Shown one piece after another: positions 19,082-28,638 of a stretch of DNA of 33,566 bases. This DNA comes from Planctomycetota bacterium. Lineage in GTDB: Bacteria; Planctomycetota; Planctomycetia; Pirellulales; Pirellulaceae. Positions within the stretch are counted from its first letter, which is position 1; the number at the start of each line of letters is the position of its first letter. Under the pieces are notes generated by a model that was not told the DNA's origin, did not search any database, and was given only the letters and a program-made list of their open reading frames with translations. The stretch is taken from assembly GCA_016872725.1 (NCBI GenBank), contig VGZC01000054.1, positions 1 through 33,566 on the forward strand, in the 5' to 3' direction. The translations under genes were made by a program, and so were the position numbers.

Positions 19082-20488
19082 ATGCCGCATTCCCTGTTGC
19101 TCGTGGACGACGATCAGCACGTCTTGCGTTCCATGGCCGGTTGGCTTCGGGAGCTCGGGTACGACGTGGGCGAGGCAACGGGCGTGGAAGCGGCTCGGAA
19201 GCAACTGGCTCAGCGATCGTTCGACCTGGTGCTCGCCGACATTCGGCTCGAGGACGGCGACGGTTTCGACGTTCTGGAGACGTGCCGCGCGCACCATCCG
19301 GGAACGGCCGTCATCTTGGTGACCGGTTACGGGACGGTGGAGACGGGCATCGACGCGCTCCGGATGGGCGCCTTCGACTTGCTGACCAAGCCATTGATCG
19401 ACGAGGAGCTCGAACTGGCGATCGAGCGCGCGTTGTCCCAGCGGAAGGTGATCGAGGAGAACCGGCAGCTCAAGGCGCAACTCGACCTCCGATTCGGTAT
19501 CGAGAATATTGTCGGGCACGATTATCGGATGCAGCGGATCTTCGACATCATCGACAGCGTTGCGGACACGCGGGCGACCGTGTTGCTCACGGGTGAGAGT
19601 GGTACGGGGAAATCGCTCCTTGCCCGAGCGATCCACCGCCGCAGCGCGCGGCGCGACGGGCCATTCGTCGCGGTCGCATGCGGCGCGTTGCCCGAAACGC
19701 TGCTCGAAAGCGAGCTCTTCGGACACGTGGCCGGCGCGTTCACCGGCGCCGTCGGAGAAAAGCGAGGCCGGTTCCTGCAGGCGGACGGCGGCACGATTTT
19801 CCTCGACGAAATCGGAACGGCGTCGCCCGGATTCCAGGTCAAATTGCTGCGAGTCCTGCAGGAATTCGCATTCGAGCCGGTTGGCGGAACGAAGACGATC
19901 CAGGTCGACTCGCGGGTCGTCTTGGCGACGAATGAGGATCTGGCGTCGCGGGTCGCGGCGGGCACGTTCCGCCAGGACCTTTTCTACCGAATCAACGTGA
20001 TCTCCGTCGAATTGCCGCCCCTGCGCGAGCGCACGGCCGATATTCCCCTCCTCGCTCGGCACTTCCTGACGCAGGCGTGCGAGGAGTCGGGAAAACCGTA
20101 TCGGGAGTTGGGTTCCGAGGCGATCGACGCGTTCCGCCAATACGCGTGGCCCGGCAACGTGCGGGAACTGCAAAACGTGATCGAACGGGCCGTGCTCCTG
20201 GGAAAAGGCGATCGGATCGGGATCGCCGACCTTCCGGCGCACGTCCAGTCCCGCGCGTCGCGCCCGGCGGTCCGGGAATCGGCCCATTCGCTGCGCGAAT
20301 CGCTCGCCGAACCCGAGCGTCACATCATTCTCGAAGTGCTTCGCGCGTGCCATTGGAACCGTACGGTCACCGCCGAACGGCTCGGCATCAACCGTACGAC
20401 CCTTTACAAGAAAATGAAGCGACTCGGCCTCGAAGACCCGCGTTTCGCGCGCGACGCCCAAACGACCGACCGTCCTCCGCATCCTTGA
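19082..20488 (+). CDS. NtrC-family sigma54-dependent response regulator
   Basis: The product is 468 residues in three domains. The receiver (1-120) has D9-D11, phosphoacceptor D53 (VLADIRLEDGDG) and K103 (LTKP). The AAA+ domain (about 142-375) has Walker A GESGTGKS 171-178, the sigma54-contacting loop GAFTGA 218-223, Walker B GGTIFLDEIG, and arginine-finger-type segments (FRQDLFYRINVISVELPPLRER). The Fis-type helix-turn-helix is at about 415-450 (LEVLRACHWNRTVTAERLGINRTTLYKKMKRLGL). It should activate sigma54 promoters when phosphorylated. No histidine kinase is adjacent. The sucC promoter overlaps its stop codon. Confidence 0.95.
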   Translation: MPHSLLLVDDDQHVLRSMAGWLRELGYDVGEATGVEAARKQLAQRSFDLVLADIRLEDGDGFDVLETCRAHHPGTAVILVTGYGTVETGIDALRMGAFDLLTKPLIDEELELAIERALSQRKVIEENRQLKAQLDLRFGIENIVGHDYRMQRIFDIIDSVADTRATVLLTGESGTGKSLLARAIHRRSARRDGPFVAVACGALPETLLESELFGHVAGAFTGAVGEKRGRFLQADGGTIFLDEIGTASPGFQVKLLRVLQEFAFEPVGGTKTIQVDSRVVLATNEDLASRVAAGTFRQDLFYRINVISVELPPLRERTADIPLLARHFLTQACEESGKPYRELGSEAIDAFRQYAWPGNVRELQNVIERAVLLGKGDRIGIADLPAHVQSRASRPAVRESAHSLRESLAEPERHIILEVLRACHWNRTVTAERLGINRTTLYKKMKRLGLEDPRFARDAQTTDRPPHP

Positions 20489-20514
20489 CCCTTCGCCGGA
20501 ACGGCTCCTATAAT
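20485..20514 (+). promoter_or_regulatory. candidate sigma70-type promoter of sucCD
   Basis: TTGACC (20485-20490) and a perfect TATAAT (20509-20514) are 18 bp apart. The -35 overlaps the TGA stop of the NtrC-type gene, and the -10 lies about 80 bp upstream of the sucC ATG. This suggests sucCD has its own housekeeping promoter rather than depending only on read-through. Confidence 0.6.
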
Positions 20515-20596
20515 CCGCGCCTTCGTGTGGTGGCGCGAGCGGCGACGGTCCGTTCGCGCCTCGGATGCCGGATTCCCGCGAGCGAGACGGTTGACG

Positions 20597-21787
20597 ATGA
20601 AGATCCACGAGTTCCAGGGCAAGGAGTTGTTCCGTGCGGCGGGAATCGTCGTACCCGAGGGGCGGGTCGCGAGATCATCCGGCGAGGCGGCGGCCGCCTT
20701 CACGGCGCTCGGCGGTCCGGTCGCCGTCGTCAAGTCCCAGATCCACGCGGGAGGCCGAGGCAAGGGGACCGTGCTGGACGATCCGTCCCAGCGCGGCGTC
20801 CAACTCGTCCGGTCGGCGGACGAGGCCGGGCAGGTCGCCGGCAGACTGCTCGGCAGGAAACTCGTGACGATCCAAACCGGTCCGGCCGGGCGGACCGTGC
20901 GGCAGGTTTATGTCGAGGCGGGATGCGACATCGCGCGCGAACTTTACCTCGGCATCGTCCTCGATCGGGCGGCCGCGCTTCCCGTACTGATGGTCTCGAC
21001 GGAAGGCGGCGTCGAAATCGAAAAGGTCGCCGCCGAAACGCCCGAGCGCATCCACAAGGAACATTTCGAACCGCACGCGGGACTGCACGCGTTTCAGGTC
21101 CGCAAGCTCCGCAAGAAACTCGGGATCGCCGGGCCCACCGTTCGCGGCGCGGACGCGTTCATGAAACGGCTGTGCCGTCTGTTCGTCGATCTCGACTGCA
21201 GTCTCGTCGAAGTCAATCCGCTGGTCGTGACGCAAGCGGGCGATCTCACGGCGCTCGACGCCAAGATCACGTTCGACGACAACAGTCTCTTCCGACACGC
21301 CAAGCTCACCGAACTCCGCGACCTCGCCGAGGAAGATCCGGCCGAGGTTCGGGCGGGTGAGGCCGGCCTGAGTTACGTGAAGATGGAAGGGAACATCGCC
21401 TGTCTCGTAAACGGAGCGGGGCTCGCCATGTCCACGATGGACATCATCAAGTACCACGGCGGCGAACCGGCCAATTTCCTCGACGTCGGCGGCGGCGCGA
21501 AGACCGAGCAGGTGACGGAGGCGTTTCGGATCCTCCTGTCGGATCCCAACGTCAAGGCGGTGCTCGTCAATATCTTCGGCGGCATCATGCAATGCACGAC
21601 GATCGCACGCGCCTTGCTCGAGGCGTACCGGACAGTCGGCTTCAACGTTCCGCTCGTCGTTCGCCTGGAAGGCACGGAGGTCGAGGAAGGCCGCCGAATC
21701 CTCGCCGAGAGCGGAGTCGACATTATCGGCGCGACCGACTTGTCCGACGCGGCGAGGAAGGTCGTCGCGGCCGCGAACCGCGCTTGA
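20597..21787 (+). CDS. sucC: succinyl-CoA synthetase beta subunit
   Basis: The product is 396 residues, the usual length. With SucD it interconverts succinyl-CoA and succinate with ATP or GTP formation in the TCA cycle. The start at ATG 20597 ([22 protein letters not shown]) is the typical SucC N terminus. The ATP-grasp domain includes [14 protein letters not shown] and [11 protein letters not shown] (acidic metal ligands) with DAKITFDDN. The C-terminal CoA-ligase domain has [38 protein letters not shown] and [16 protein letters not shown]. The gene is followed by sucD after 69 bp. Confidence 0.97.
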   Translation: MKIHEFQGKELFRAAGIVVPEGRVARSSGEAAAAFTALGGPVAVVKSQIHAGGRGKGTVLDDPSQRGVQLVRSADEAGQVAGRLLGRKLVTIQTGPAGRTVRQVYVEAGCDIARELYLGIVLDRAAALPVLMVSTEGGVEIEKVAAETPERIHKEHFEPHAGLHAFQVRKLRKKLGIAGPTVRGADAFMKRLCRLFVDLDCSLVEVNPLVVTQAGDLTALDAKITFDDNSLFRHAKLTELRDLAEEDPAEVRAGEAGLSYVKMEGNIACLVNGAGLAMSTMDIIKYHGGEPANFLDVGGGAKTEQVTEAFRILLSDPNVKAVLVNIFGGIMQCTTIARALLEAYRTVGFNVPLVVRLEGTEVEEGRRILAESGVDIIGATDLSDAARKVVAAANRA

Positions 21788-21856
21788 CGGGCGTCGGCGT
21801 CGCGATCGGCGAGCCGCGCGGACTTCGATCCAACCGAATTCGAATGGGTGATTCCG

Positions 21857-22735
21857 ATGAGTATCCTGGTTGACCGAGAGACACGCGTGATCTGCCAGGG
21901 AATAACCGGCGCGTCCGGTCAATTCCACACCAAGGGCTGCCTGGACTATGGAACGCGCATGGTCGGCGGCGTCACGCCCGGCAAGGGCGGCGAGACCAGT
22001 CTGGGGCTGCCCGTCTTCGACACGGTCGAGGAAGCGGTCCGGCAGACCGGCGCGAATGCCACGATGATCTTCGTACCCGCGCCGTTCACCGCCGACGCGA
22101 TCTTGGAAGCGGTTGACGCCGGCATCACGCTCATCGTCGCGATCACCGAGGGCGTCCCCGTGCTGGACATGGTCCATGTCCACGACGTCGTGCGCCGCGG
22201 GAACGTGCGTTTGATCGGGCCGAACTGTCCCGGCATCATCACGGCCGGTGAATGCAAGATCGGGATCATGCCGGGCTATATCCATCAACGGGGAAAGGTC
22301 GGCGTGATCAGCCGCAGCGGCACGCTGACGTACGAGGCCGTCTGGCAGACGAGCAACCTGGGCCTCGGACAGACCACGTGCGTCGGACTCGGCGGCGATC
22401 CGATCGTGGGCACCTCGTTCATCGACTTGCTCGCCTTGTTTCAGGCCGACGACGAGACCGAAGCCATCCTGATGATTGGTGAGATCGGCGGTTCGGCCGA
22501 GGAGGAGGCGGCCGCGTTCATTGGTGAACGGGTCACGAAACCGGTCGCCGCATTCATCGCGGGGCGCACCGCGCCGCCCGGCAAGCGGATGGGACACGCG
22601 GGCGCGATCATCTCGGGAGGCAAGGGCACGGCCGCCGAAAAAACGGCCGCCCTCGAAGGCGTCGGGATCGAAGTCGCGAAGAGCCCGGCAGACATGGGGA
22701 TCGCCGTCGCCCGCGCGATGGCCAAGCGACGCTAA
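21857..22735 (+). CDS. sucD: succinyl-CoA synthetase alpha subunit
   Basis: The product is 292 residues from ATG 21857, preceded by GGGTGA. A GTG at 21848 would add three residues. The CoA-binding Rossmann domain is N-terminal ([32 protein letters not shown]). The ligase domain carries [10 protein letters not shown] and [11 protein letters not shown], and the phosphohistidine loop has H247 in [14 protein letters not shown]. Together with sucC it forms a complete enzyme. Confidence 0.97.
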   Translation: MSILVDRETRVICQGITGASGQFHTKGCLDYGTRMVGGVTPGKGGETSLGLPVFDTVEEAVRQTGANATMIFVPAPFTADAILEAVDAGITLIVAITEGVPVLDMVHVHDVVRRGNVRLIGPNCPGIITAGECKIGIMPGYIHQRGKVGVISRSGTLTYEAVWQTSNLGLGQTTCVGLGGDPIVGTSFIDLLALFQADDETEAILMIGEIGGSAEEEAAAFIGERVTKPVAAFIAGRTAPPGKRMGHAGAIISGGKGTAAEKTAALEGVGIEVAKSPADMGIAVARAMAKRR

Positions 22736-22983
22736 CGCGCTCGGCCCGGATATCCGCTATAATGCTTCGTTCCGGAATCTCGCCGTTTAGGCGGGCCGGG
22801 ATGCGTCGCGACCTCCCGCGCGGTGTATGTTTCCTGGAGTGGATCGCCGTTTCCGTCGGGGCGAGGATCGGCGGACGGGACGCGCCGGGATTCGGCGAGC
22901 GGGACGGTGGCGGCGTTCGAGCCTTTCTCGGCGGCCGGGTCCCACGACCGGTCGGCATCATCGGGTGGTGTCCAGAGGAAATC

Positions 22984-25900
22984 ATGGCCGCGGCGAATTC
23001 CGCATCGCGCATCGACCTCGACTCGCTGCGGCGAGCGATTCAGTCGGTCGAACCCGCCGCGCTGTTGATCGAACCGCGCATTTTGCGGCGAGTCATCAAG
23101 CAGGACCGGCGATTGGCCGGGCTCGGTCTGCAGGTCCCCCACCGCAAGACCTACACGATCCAGCGCGACCGGTTGCTCGTCATCGCCGATCGCGGGGAAC
23201 TCGCCTTGGCCCCTGGCGACGACCTGCCGCGCAAGGTCATCCTCCTGGCGCACCCGACCGACGGGGACTATCTGGAAGACGCGCCGGCGCCCGATGTCCT
23301 GCATGCCTATTGGCGGCTGCTCTTCCATGCGCGGATCCACTTGGCGGGCGAGCAACGGATCGCGGCCGGCGAATGGTCGGACTCGGAAATACGGCGGCGC
23401 ATCGAAGCGATCGGAACGGTCGCGTTCGCCGAGATCCGGCAGGTGCTCGACAAGGACGACATGCTCCTGCCGCCGAGCGACGACCGCGAGGCCTACCTTG
23501 AGTTCCTCGCGATCTACCTGGAGCTGCGTTACTTCGCGCCCAAGGACCTGACGCACTTCTTTCCGGCGATCCGCGACTGGGCGGCCGTGGATCGTCTCGT
23601 GAGCGGGGACGTGGAGCACGAGCGGCTCCACCGGGAATCGCGTCTTCCGGGCGCGGCCATGCTGAGCCCTGGGGCTCGGGTGCTGCTCGAGGACGACGCG
23701 CGCCGCACGAGTTCGGCCGACGCGATCACGGGTCGAGTGCTTGCGGCGCCGTCCCTGTTCCTGCGTCTCGCCGCGCGGGCGCAGCGCGCCGGAGCGATCG
23801 GCAACGGCGTGAAGGCGCTGATCCTCCGCGCGCGGGCGCTGCGCGTCGCGCCGTCCGATCGCGCCGAGGAAATGGAGGAAGCGGCGAGCGCCGAACTCGA
23901 ACGACTCGTCGCTCGGCTTGGCGAGACGCTCGACTTGCCGACCGAACTGTGCACCCGGTGGGCCGCGGCGCTCAAGCCCCTCGTGCGCCACGCCGCCGAG
24001 GATCGATGGAGTTCCGAAGCGCGCCTGCTCTACGACCTGCAGAAGGCGTGCGTCGAGCATGAGCGGGGCGTGTACCGAATCGACATTTGGGGTTGGCTGC
24101 GATCGAAATGCCGAAACCCGCTTCGGAAGCCGCTGCCCCTGCTCCGGCAAGTCCTCATCACGAAACACCTGCGCACGTCGGCGCGCCGGATCTCGAACCT
24201 CCGCGTCGACGCGCCGTCGCGCGAATCGCTCACCCGTCTGATCGAAGACGCCTTCGATCGGATGGAAGACCGGATGCGAACCGATCTGCGCCCCCTCATC
24301 GCCGGAGTCCTCGATCAGGAAGGGCTCGTTCCGACGACGGTCGCCGAGCGGGTGGCGCGGCGCAAGATCATCGAGGAGCTCCTCGATCGGATCGTCGAAC
24401 GGGGGTTCGTGAACATGGGCGACCTGCGCGACGCCCTGTCGATGAACAACCTCAAGATGCCCGATCTGTCGGGCATCGAGGAAACACTCGTCGGTGACCA
24501 GTTGTTGCGATCCGACCGGCGGCTCGCTCGCGATCTCGAGGGCGTCTACCGACCCGGCGCGATCTACTTGCGCGTACCGCAGAGCCTCAGCTCGCTCGCG
24601 TTCGGAACGCCCGTCGGCCGGTTCCTGACTCAATTCGTCGTGTTGCCGTTCGGCGGCGCCTTCCTCGCCCTTTCGGGCCTCGCGCACGTGGTGGAAGGCC
24701 TTGTCCACGTCGGGACGGGAATCGTACTCGAAGGCGATGGCCAACTCAGCGCGGCCGTCGTGGAATCGGCGGCGGCCGAAGCGGCCCGATGGGCGGCGGC
24801 GCCGATCAGCGCCGGTCCGCTCGTGTTTCCCGCGATCCTCCAAGCGGCCCTGGCGACCGAATCCCACGAGCCGAGCCATCATGCGTGGAGTTGGTCATTT
24901 GTGGTGCAGGTCGCCGCGCTCGGTACGTTGATGCTGCCGCTCATCCATCGGCCTGATTTCCGGCAGCGCTTCGTGCTCGCCCTGTTGCGCCTGTTTCGGC
25001 TCGCCCATACCCTGCTCATCGAATGGCCCACCCGCATCGTTCGCTCGCCGATCGTCCAACGAATCCTCCAGAGCCAGGTCTACCGAGTCGTCCACGGCTA
25101 CGCGATCCGACCGCTCGCCTTCTCGCTCATCGGCCTGATCCCCCAGATGCTCGATCCCGATCCTTGGGACTGGACGTACGCGCTCAACGTCTTCCTCGGA
25201 ATCAACCTGTTCCTGAATTCGCCGATCGGCCGGTACGCCGACGAACGGTTCACGGACTTGATGGTGCGCGCGTGGCACGAATTGCGCATGCGCGTCATCG
25301 CCGCCGTATTGCAGTGGATTGTCGACGTCTTCCATCAGGTGCTCGAAGCGGTCGAACGCGTTCTGTACATCGTCGACGAATGGCTTCGGTTCCGACAGGG
25401 AGATCCTCGGCCGTTCCTCGCGGTCAAGGCGGCGTTCAGTCCGATCTGGTCCGCCGTGCGCTACGTCATCCGCATCTATGTGACGTTGCTGATCGAACCG
25501 CAGGTCAATCCGATCAAGCATTTCCCCGTCGTCACCGTATCCCACAAGATCCTCCTGCCGTACAGCCTCATCCTGACGCGCGTCTTCGCGGCTCCCATCC
25601 AACCGTTCCTCGGCACGTTCCTCGCGAATGCGTTCGCCGGCGCGACGGTCCTCCTGCTCCCCGGCGTGTTCGGATTCCTCGTCTGGGAATTGAAGGAGAA
25701 CTGGAGGCTCTACGCGGCGAACCGGTCGGTCCATCTCAAGCCGTCGCGCATCGGCCATCACGGCGAAACGATGATCCGGTTCCTGCGGCCCGGGTTTCAT
25801 TCCGGCACGATCCCCAAGCTCTTTCGCCAACTCCGCAAAGCGTGCCGCGACGCCGGCGAGACGGGCGAATGGAATCGCGTGCGGAGGCACAAGGCGAGCC

Positions 25901-26562
25901 TGCATCATGTCGAGGAGTCGTTGCAGCGGTTTTTCTTCCGCGAGTTCTGCGTCCTTCTCGAAGAGAGCGGGACCTTGGGAATCGGCACAATCACGCTCGG
26001 CGACATGCGACTCGCAACCAATCGGGTCGAAGTCGCGCTTCGGGCCGTGCCTCCGCCCGGCGCGCCGGCGGCGACCGGGGATGCGGCGCGAGGATCCGAC
26101 GCCGCCCTTTGCCTCGACTTCGAATACCGCGAAGGCTGGCTCGTCGCCTCCGTCCACCGGCGCGGTTGGCTCGATCAACTCGACCCGGTCGAGCGTCCCG
26201 TGGTCGAGGGCGCCCTTCAGGGACTCTACAAGATCTCGGCCGTCGACTTGGTCCTCGATCGGATCGAGCTTGTGTTCGCGGGAAAGGCCGTCACGTGGGA
26301 ACTCGGCGAAAAGGCGATTGTCGCGTACGCCGATCGTTCGCGGACCGCGCCGATCGAGATCCCCCTGCACCGCGCCAAGCTCCGGTTCCTGCCTCAGCGG
26401 GAGGAGCCGCAGAGCGACCACTGGCCGGCGAACGGTTCCGAACCGCTTATCTTCTCGGATGCTCCCATCCCATGGAACCGTTGGGTACACTTCTGGGATT
26501 CGGAGAAACGGGCCGCGCCCAGCCGATCGCCGATCGTCGCTCAAGGCGCGGACCGCTCATGA
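22984..26562 (+). CDS. large multi-pass membrane protein of unknown function
   Basis: The product is 1192 residues. ATG at 22984 was chosen because AGAGGAAATC directly precedes it; the frame is open another 74 codons upstream but there it is arginine- and glycine-rich and unconvincing. Residues 1 to about 540 are soluble and charged (EPRILRRVIKQDRRLAGLGLQVPHRKTYTI, RDRLLVIADRGELAL). Hydrophobic stretches follow at about 547-572, 640-658, 710-724, 732-746, 856-870 and 879-903, then a soluble C-terminal part to 1192 with ESLQRFFFREFCVLLEES and CLDFEYREGWLVASVHRRGW. I recognise no named domain and no catalytic motif. A TATAAT at 22758-22763 has no good -35. A signal peptide is absent, so the N-terminal half is probably cytoplasmic. 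The length and architecture suggest an envelope-associated planctomycete protein, but this is inference. Confidence 0.85.
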   Translation: MAAANSASRIDLDSLRRAIQSVEPAALLIEPRILRRVIKQDRRLAGLGLQVPHRKTYTIQRDRLLVIADRGELALAPGDDLPRKVILLAHPTDGDYLEDAPAPDVLHAYWRLLFHARIHLAGEQRIAAGEWSDSEIRRRIEAIGTVAFAEIRQVLDKDDMLLPPSDDREAYLEFLAIYLELRYFAPKDLTHFFPAIRDWAAVDRLVSGDVEHERLHRESRLPGAAMLSPGARVLLEDDARRTSSADAITGRVLAAPSLFLRLAARAQRAGAIGNGVKALILRARALRVAPSDRAEEMEEAASAELERLVARLGETLDLPTELCTRWAAALKPLVRHAAEDRWSSEARLLYDLQKACVEHERGVYRIDIWGWLRSKCRNPLRKPLPLLRQVLITKHLRTSARRISNLRVDAPSRESLTRLIEDAFDRMEDRMRTDLRPLIAGVLDQEGLVPTTVAERVARRKIIEELLDRIVERGFVNMGDLRDALSMNNLKMPDLSGIEETLVGDQLLRSDRRLARDLEGVYRPGAIYLRVPQSLSSLAFGTPVGRFLTQFVVLPFGGAFLALSGLAHVVEGLVHVGTGIVLEGDGQLSAAVVESAAAEAARWAAAPISAGPLVFPAILQAALATESHEPSHHAWSWSFVVQVAALGTLMLPLIHRPDFRQRFVLALLRLFRLAHTLLIEWPTRIVRSPIVQRILQSQVYRVVHGYAIRPLAFSLIGLIPQMLDPDPWDWTYALNVFLGINLFLNSPIGRYADERFTDLMVRAWHELRMRVIAAVLQWIVDVFHQVLEAVERVLYIVDEWLRFRQGDPRPFLAVKAAFSPIWSAVRYVIRIYVTLLIEPQVNPIKHFPVVTVSHKILLPYSLILTRVFAAPIQPFLGTFLANAFAGATVLLLPGVFGFLVWELKENWRLYAANRSVHLKPSRIGHHGETMIRFLRPGFHSGTIPKLFRQLRKACRDAGETGEWNRVRRHKASLHHVEESLQRFFFREFCVLLEESGTLGIGTITLGDMRLATNRVEVALRAVPPPGAPAATGDAARGSDAALCLDFEYREGWLVASVHRRGWLDQLDPVERPVVEGALQGLYKISAVDLVLDRIELVFAGKAVTWELGEKAIVAYADRSRTAPIEIPLHRAKLRFLPQREEPQSDHWPANGSEPLIFSDAPIPWNRWVHFWDSEKRAAPSRSPIVAQGADRS

Positions 26563-26604
26563 CGGCGGGGCCGGCGCCGACGACGATCGCACGGGAGAAG
26601 CGAC

Positions 26605-28638
26605 ATGGTTCGAGGGCTCTGGGTCCTTTCGATTCCCAAGGCGCGGACGCCTTGGAACGCGGTAGTGCGGGGAGGCGGACTACTCGGATGCGTTATCGCC
26701 GTCTCGTCCGCGAGCGTCCGACTCGGCGCGGACGAACCGGCTCGGGTCGCGCCCAAGGTCCGTCTGACGGAATATTACCGGCGGCTGAGCGAGCCCGAGC
26801 CGATCGCGAAGCTGGAGGGCGAGCCGCTGCGCGCCCATCAGCGGCGCATCAAGGAGCGTCTCCTGCGCGTGACCGGACTCGATCCGCCGCCCAAGCGGAT
26901 TCCGCTCGATATCCATGAATCGCAGGTGCTCGATCATCCCTGGTGCACCGTGCGGCGCGTCGCCTATCGGATTTGGCCTCGGGTCTACGCGACGGGCCTG
27001 TTGTATGAGCCGAAGACGGGATCCGACGAGCGGTTACCCGCGATGCTCTGCCCGCACGGGCATTGGGCCGAGGGCAACGCGCACCCGGACGTCCAGCGGC
27101 GCTGCCTCTTCTTCGCGAAGCTTGGTTACGTCACGTTTTCGCCGACGCAGAACCACTACGAGGACTTGAATGCGGGCGTGTCGCACCAGACCGTCATGAT
27201 CTGGGGCAACATGCGCGCGCTCGACTATCTCGAAAGCCATCCCCGCGTCGATCCCGGCCGGATCGGCGTCGCGGGCGAGTCGGGCGGCGGCCTGCAGACG
27301 CAGATGCTCGTCGCCCTCGATCCGCGCGTCCGGGCCGCGACCGTGGTCGGCCTCACGTGCGATTTCCGCGAGATCATGTTCATCGACGGCTGCCACTGCG
27401 CGTGCAACCACTTCCCCCGCGTCATGCAATTCACCGACCACCCCGAAATCAGCACGCTCGGCCAACCCGCCGCGCTGCAGTTCCTGACCATGAACGACTG
27501 GACGCGGACCTTTCTCGAAAACCGATTTCCCGAAATCCAACGACTTTATTCCGCCAATTCCAGCGCCGATCGGACGGAATGCGTCTACTACGACACGCCG
27601 CACAACTACGATCGGCCAAAGCGCGAACGGACCTACGCCTGGATGGAGCGATGGGTGAACGGGCGCGATTTGGGATCGGAGTCGTCGATCGCGGAACCGG
27701 AGACCGAGCCTTTTCCCGTCGATGTGCTCACGAACCTGATCGCGGCGGCGCCCGAGGATCTGGGATTCGGCGAAATCGGCCGCATCTATCGCCGCGAGCG
27801 GAGTTATTCGATGCCGCCGCTCGACGACCCGGAAACCCGACGGACATGGAACGACGCGATGGCCGGCTCGCTCCGGGAACTGCTCGGCGAATCGCAGCGA
27901 CTCCCCACGACCGCGCGCGCCGGCAACCCGACCACCGAGGAAGCGGGCGACTTGCGGATCACGCGGATCGATCTTCCGAGCGAGGGGAATCTCGTTGTTC
28001 CGACTCTTTTCGTCAGGGACAACGCGCCGCGCGATCGACGGCCCGTCGTCATCCTGTGCGGACCCCAGGGCAAGGACCGAGGGCTCGGTGAATCCGGGAC
28101 GGGATCGGCCGCCGAACGCGCCAGGTCCGGCGCGCTCGTCGTCCTTCCCGACGTGCGGTTCATCGGCGAACTCGCGGCGATCACCGACGCCGGGCCCGCG
28201 CAACAGCGGAACGCATGGCAACGCAACGGCATCGTATGGGGCCGGCCCCTGCCGGGGATGGCCGCGACGGATTTTCGGTGTGTGATCGATGGGCTGGCCG
28301 AATGTCCCGACGCCGATTCCGGGAAGATCGCATTGGTCGTTCCCCGCTCGGGAGACCTCGCGATCGGCGCGCTGTTCGCCGCCGCGCTCGACCCGCGCAT
28401 CCGATCGATCGATGTCGACTTCGACGGCGCGTCGTTCGCGAACGGCAAACTGCCGATCGTCCCGTTCGTCCTTGGTCACGGCGACGTATTGCAATGGACG
28501 GCCCTGCTGGCCGATCGGCAAGTCATCCTGCGCGGAGCACCCGCCGACGCGGCCGCGACCGCGTGGCTCGAAGGCGTCTTTGCCCATGCCGGAAATCGGG
28601 ACGGCCTGCGGGTGGTCGCCGCGTCGCCGTCACCGTGA
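26605..28638 (+). CDS. secreted alpha/beta hydrolase, acetyl xylan esterase-like
   Basis: The product is 677 residues. ATG 26605 follows GGGAGAAG. The N terminus is basic with a hydrophobic stretch at about 24-40 and a likely cleavage near LGADEP, so it is probably exported. The catalytic nucleophile elbow GESGG puts Ser at 226, preceded by PRVDPGRIGVAGESGGG. The His is probably in YYDTPHNYDRPKRERTYAWMERWV. The Cys-rich CHCACNHFP segment is typical of planctomycete members as I recall them. The first 370 residues form the hydrolase domain. The C-terminal 300 residues look like a second, degenerate alpha/beta fold (RPVVILCGPQGKDRG, ARSGALVVLPDVR, FVLGHGDVLQW). The substrate is probably acylated carbohydrate, which is inference. 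The 3' end overlaps the convergent ceramidase-like gene by 9 bp. Confidence 0.85.
   Translation: MVRGLWVLSIPKARTPWNAVVRGGGLLGCVIAVSSASVRLGADEPARVAPKVRLTEYYRRLSEPEPIAKLEGEPLRAHQRRIKERLLRVTGLDPPPKRIPLDIHESQVLDHPWCTVRRVAYRIWPRVYATGLLYEPKTGSDERLPAMLCPHGHWAEGNAHPDVQRRCLFFAKLGYVTFSPTQNHYEDLNAGVSHQTVMIWGNMRALDYLESHPRVDPGRIGVAGESGGGLQTQMLVALDPRVRAATVVGLTCDFREIMFIDGCHCACNHFPRVMQFTDHPEISTLGQPAALQFLTMNDWTRTFLENRFPEIQRLYSANSSADRTECVYYDTPHNYDRPKRERTYAWMERWVNGRDLGSESSIAEPETEPFPVDVLTNLIAAAPEDLGFGEIGRIYRRERSYSMPPLDDPETRRTWNDAMAGSLRELLGESQRLPTTARAGNPTTEEAGDLRITRIDLPSEGNLVVPTLFVRDNAPRDRRPVVILCGPQGKDRGLGESGTGSAAERARSGALVVLPDVRFIGELAAITDAGPAQQRNAWQRNGIVWGRPLPGMAATDFRCVIDGLAECPDADSGKIALVVPRSGDLAIGALFAAALDPRIRSIDVDFDGASFANGKLPIVPFVLGHGDVLQWTALLADRQVILRGAPADAAATAWLEGVFAHAGNRDGLRVVAASPSP

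Noticed and set aside
20675-22597. 640-codon open frame antisense to sucC/sucD
   Set aside because: It mirrors two certain genes, has an Arg/Asp-rich composition without motifs, and is expected from GC-rich third positions.
22732-24882. 716-codon open frame antisense to the large membrane protein gene
   Set aside because: It is a compositional shadow of the opposite strand with no start signal and no recognisable domain.
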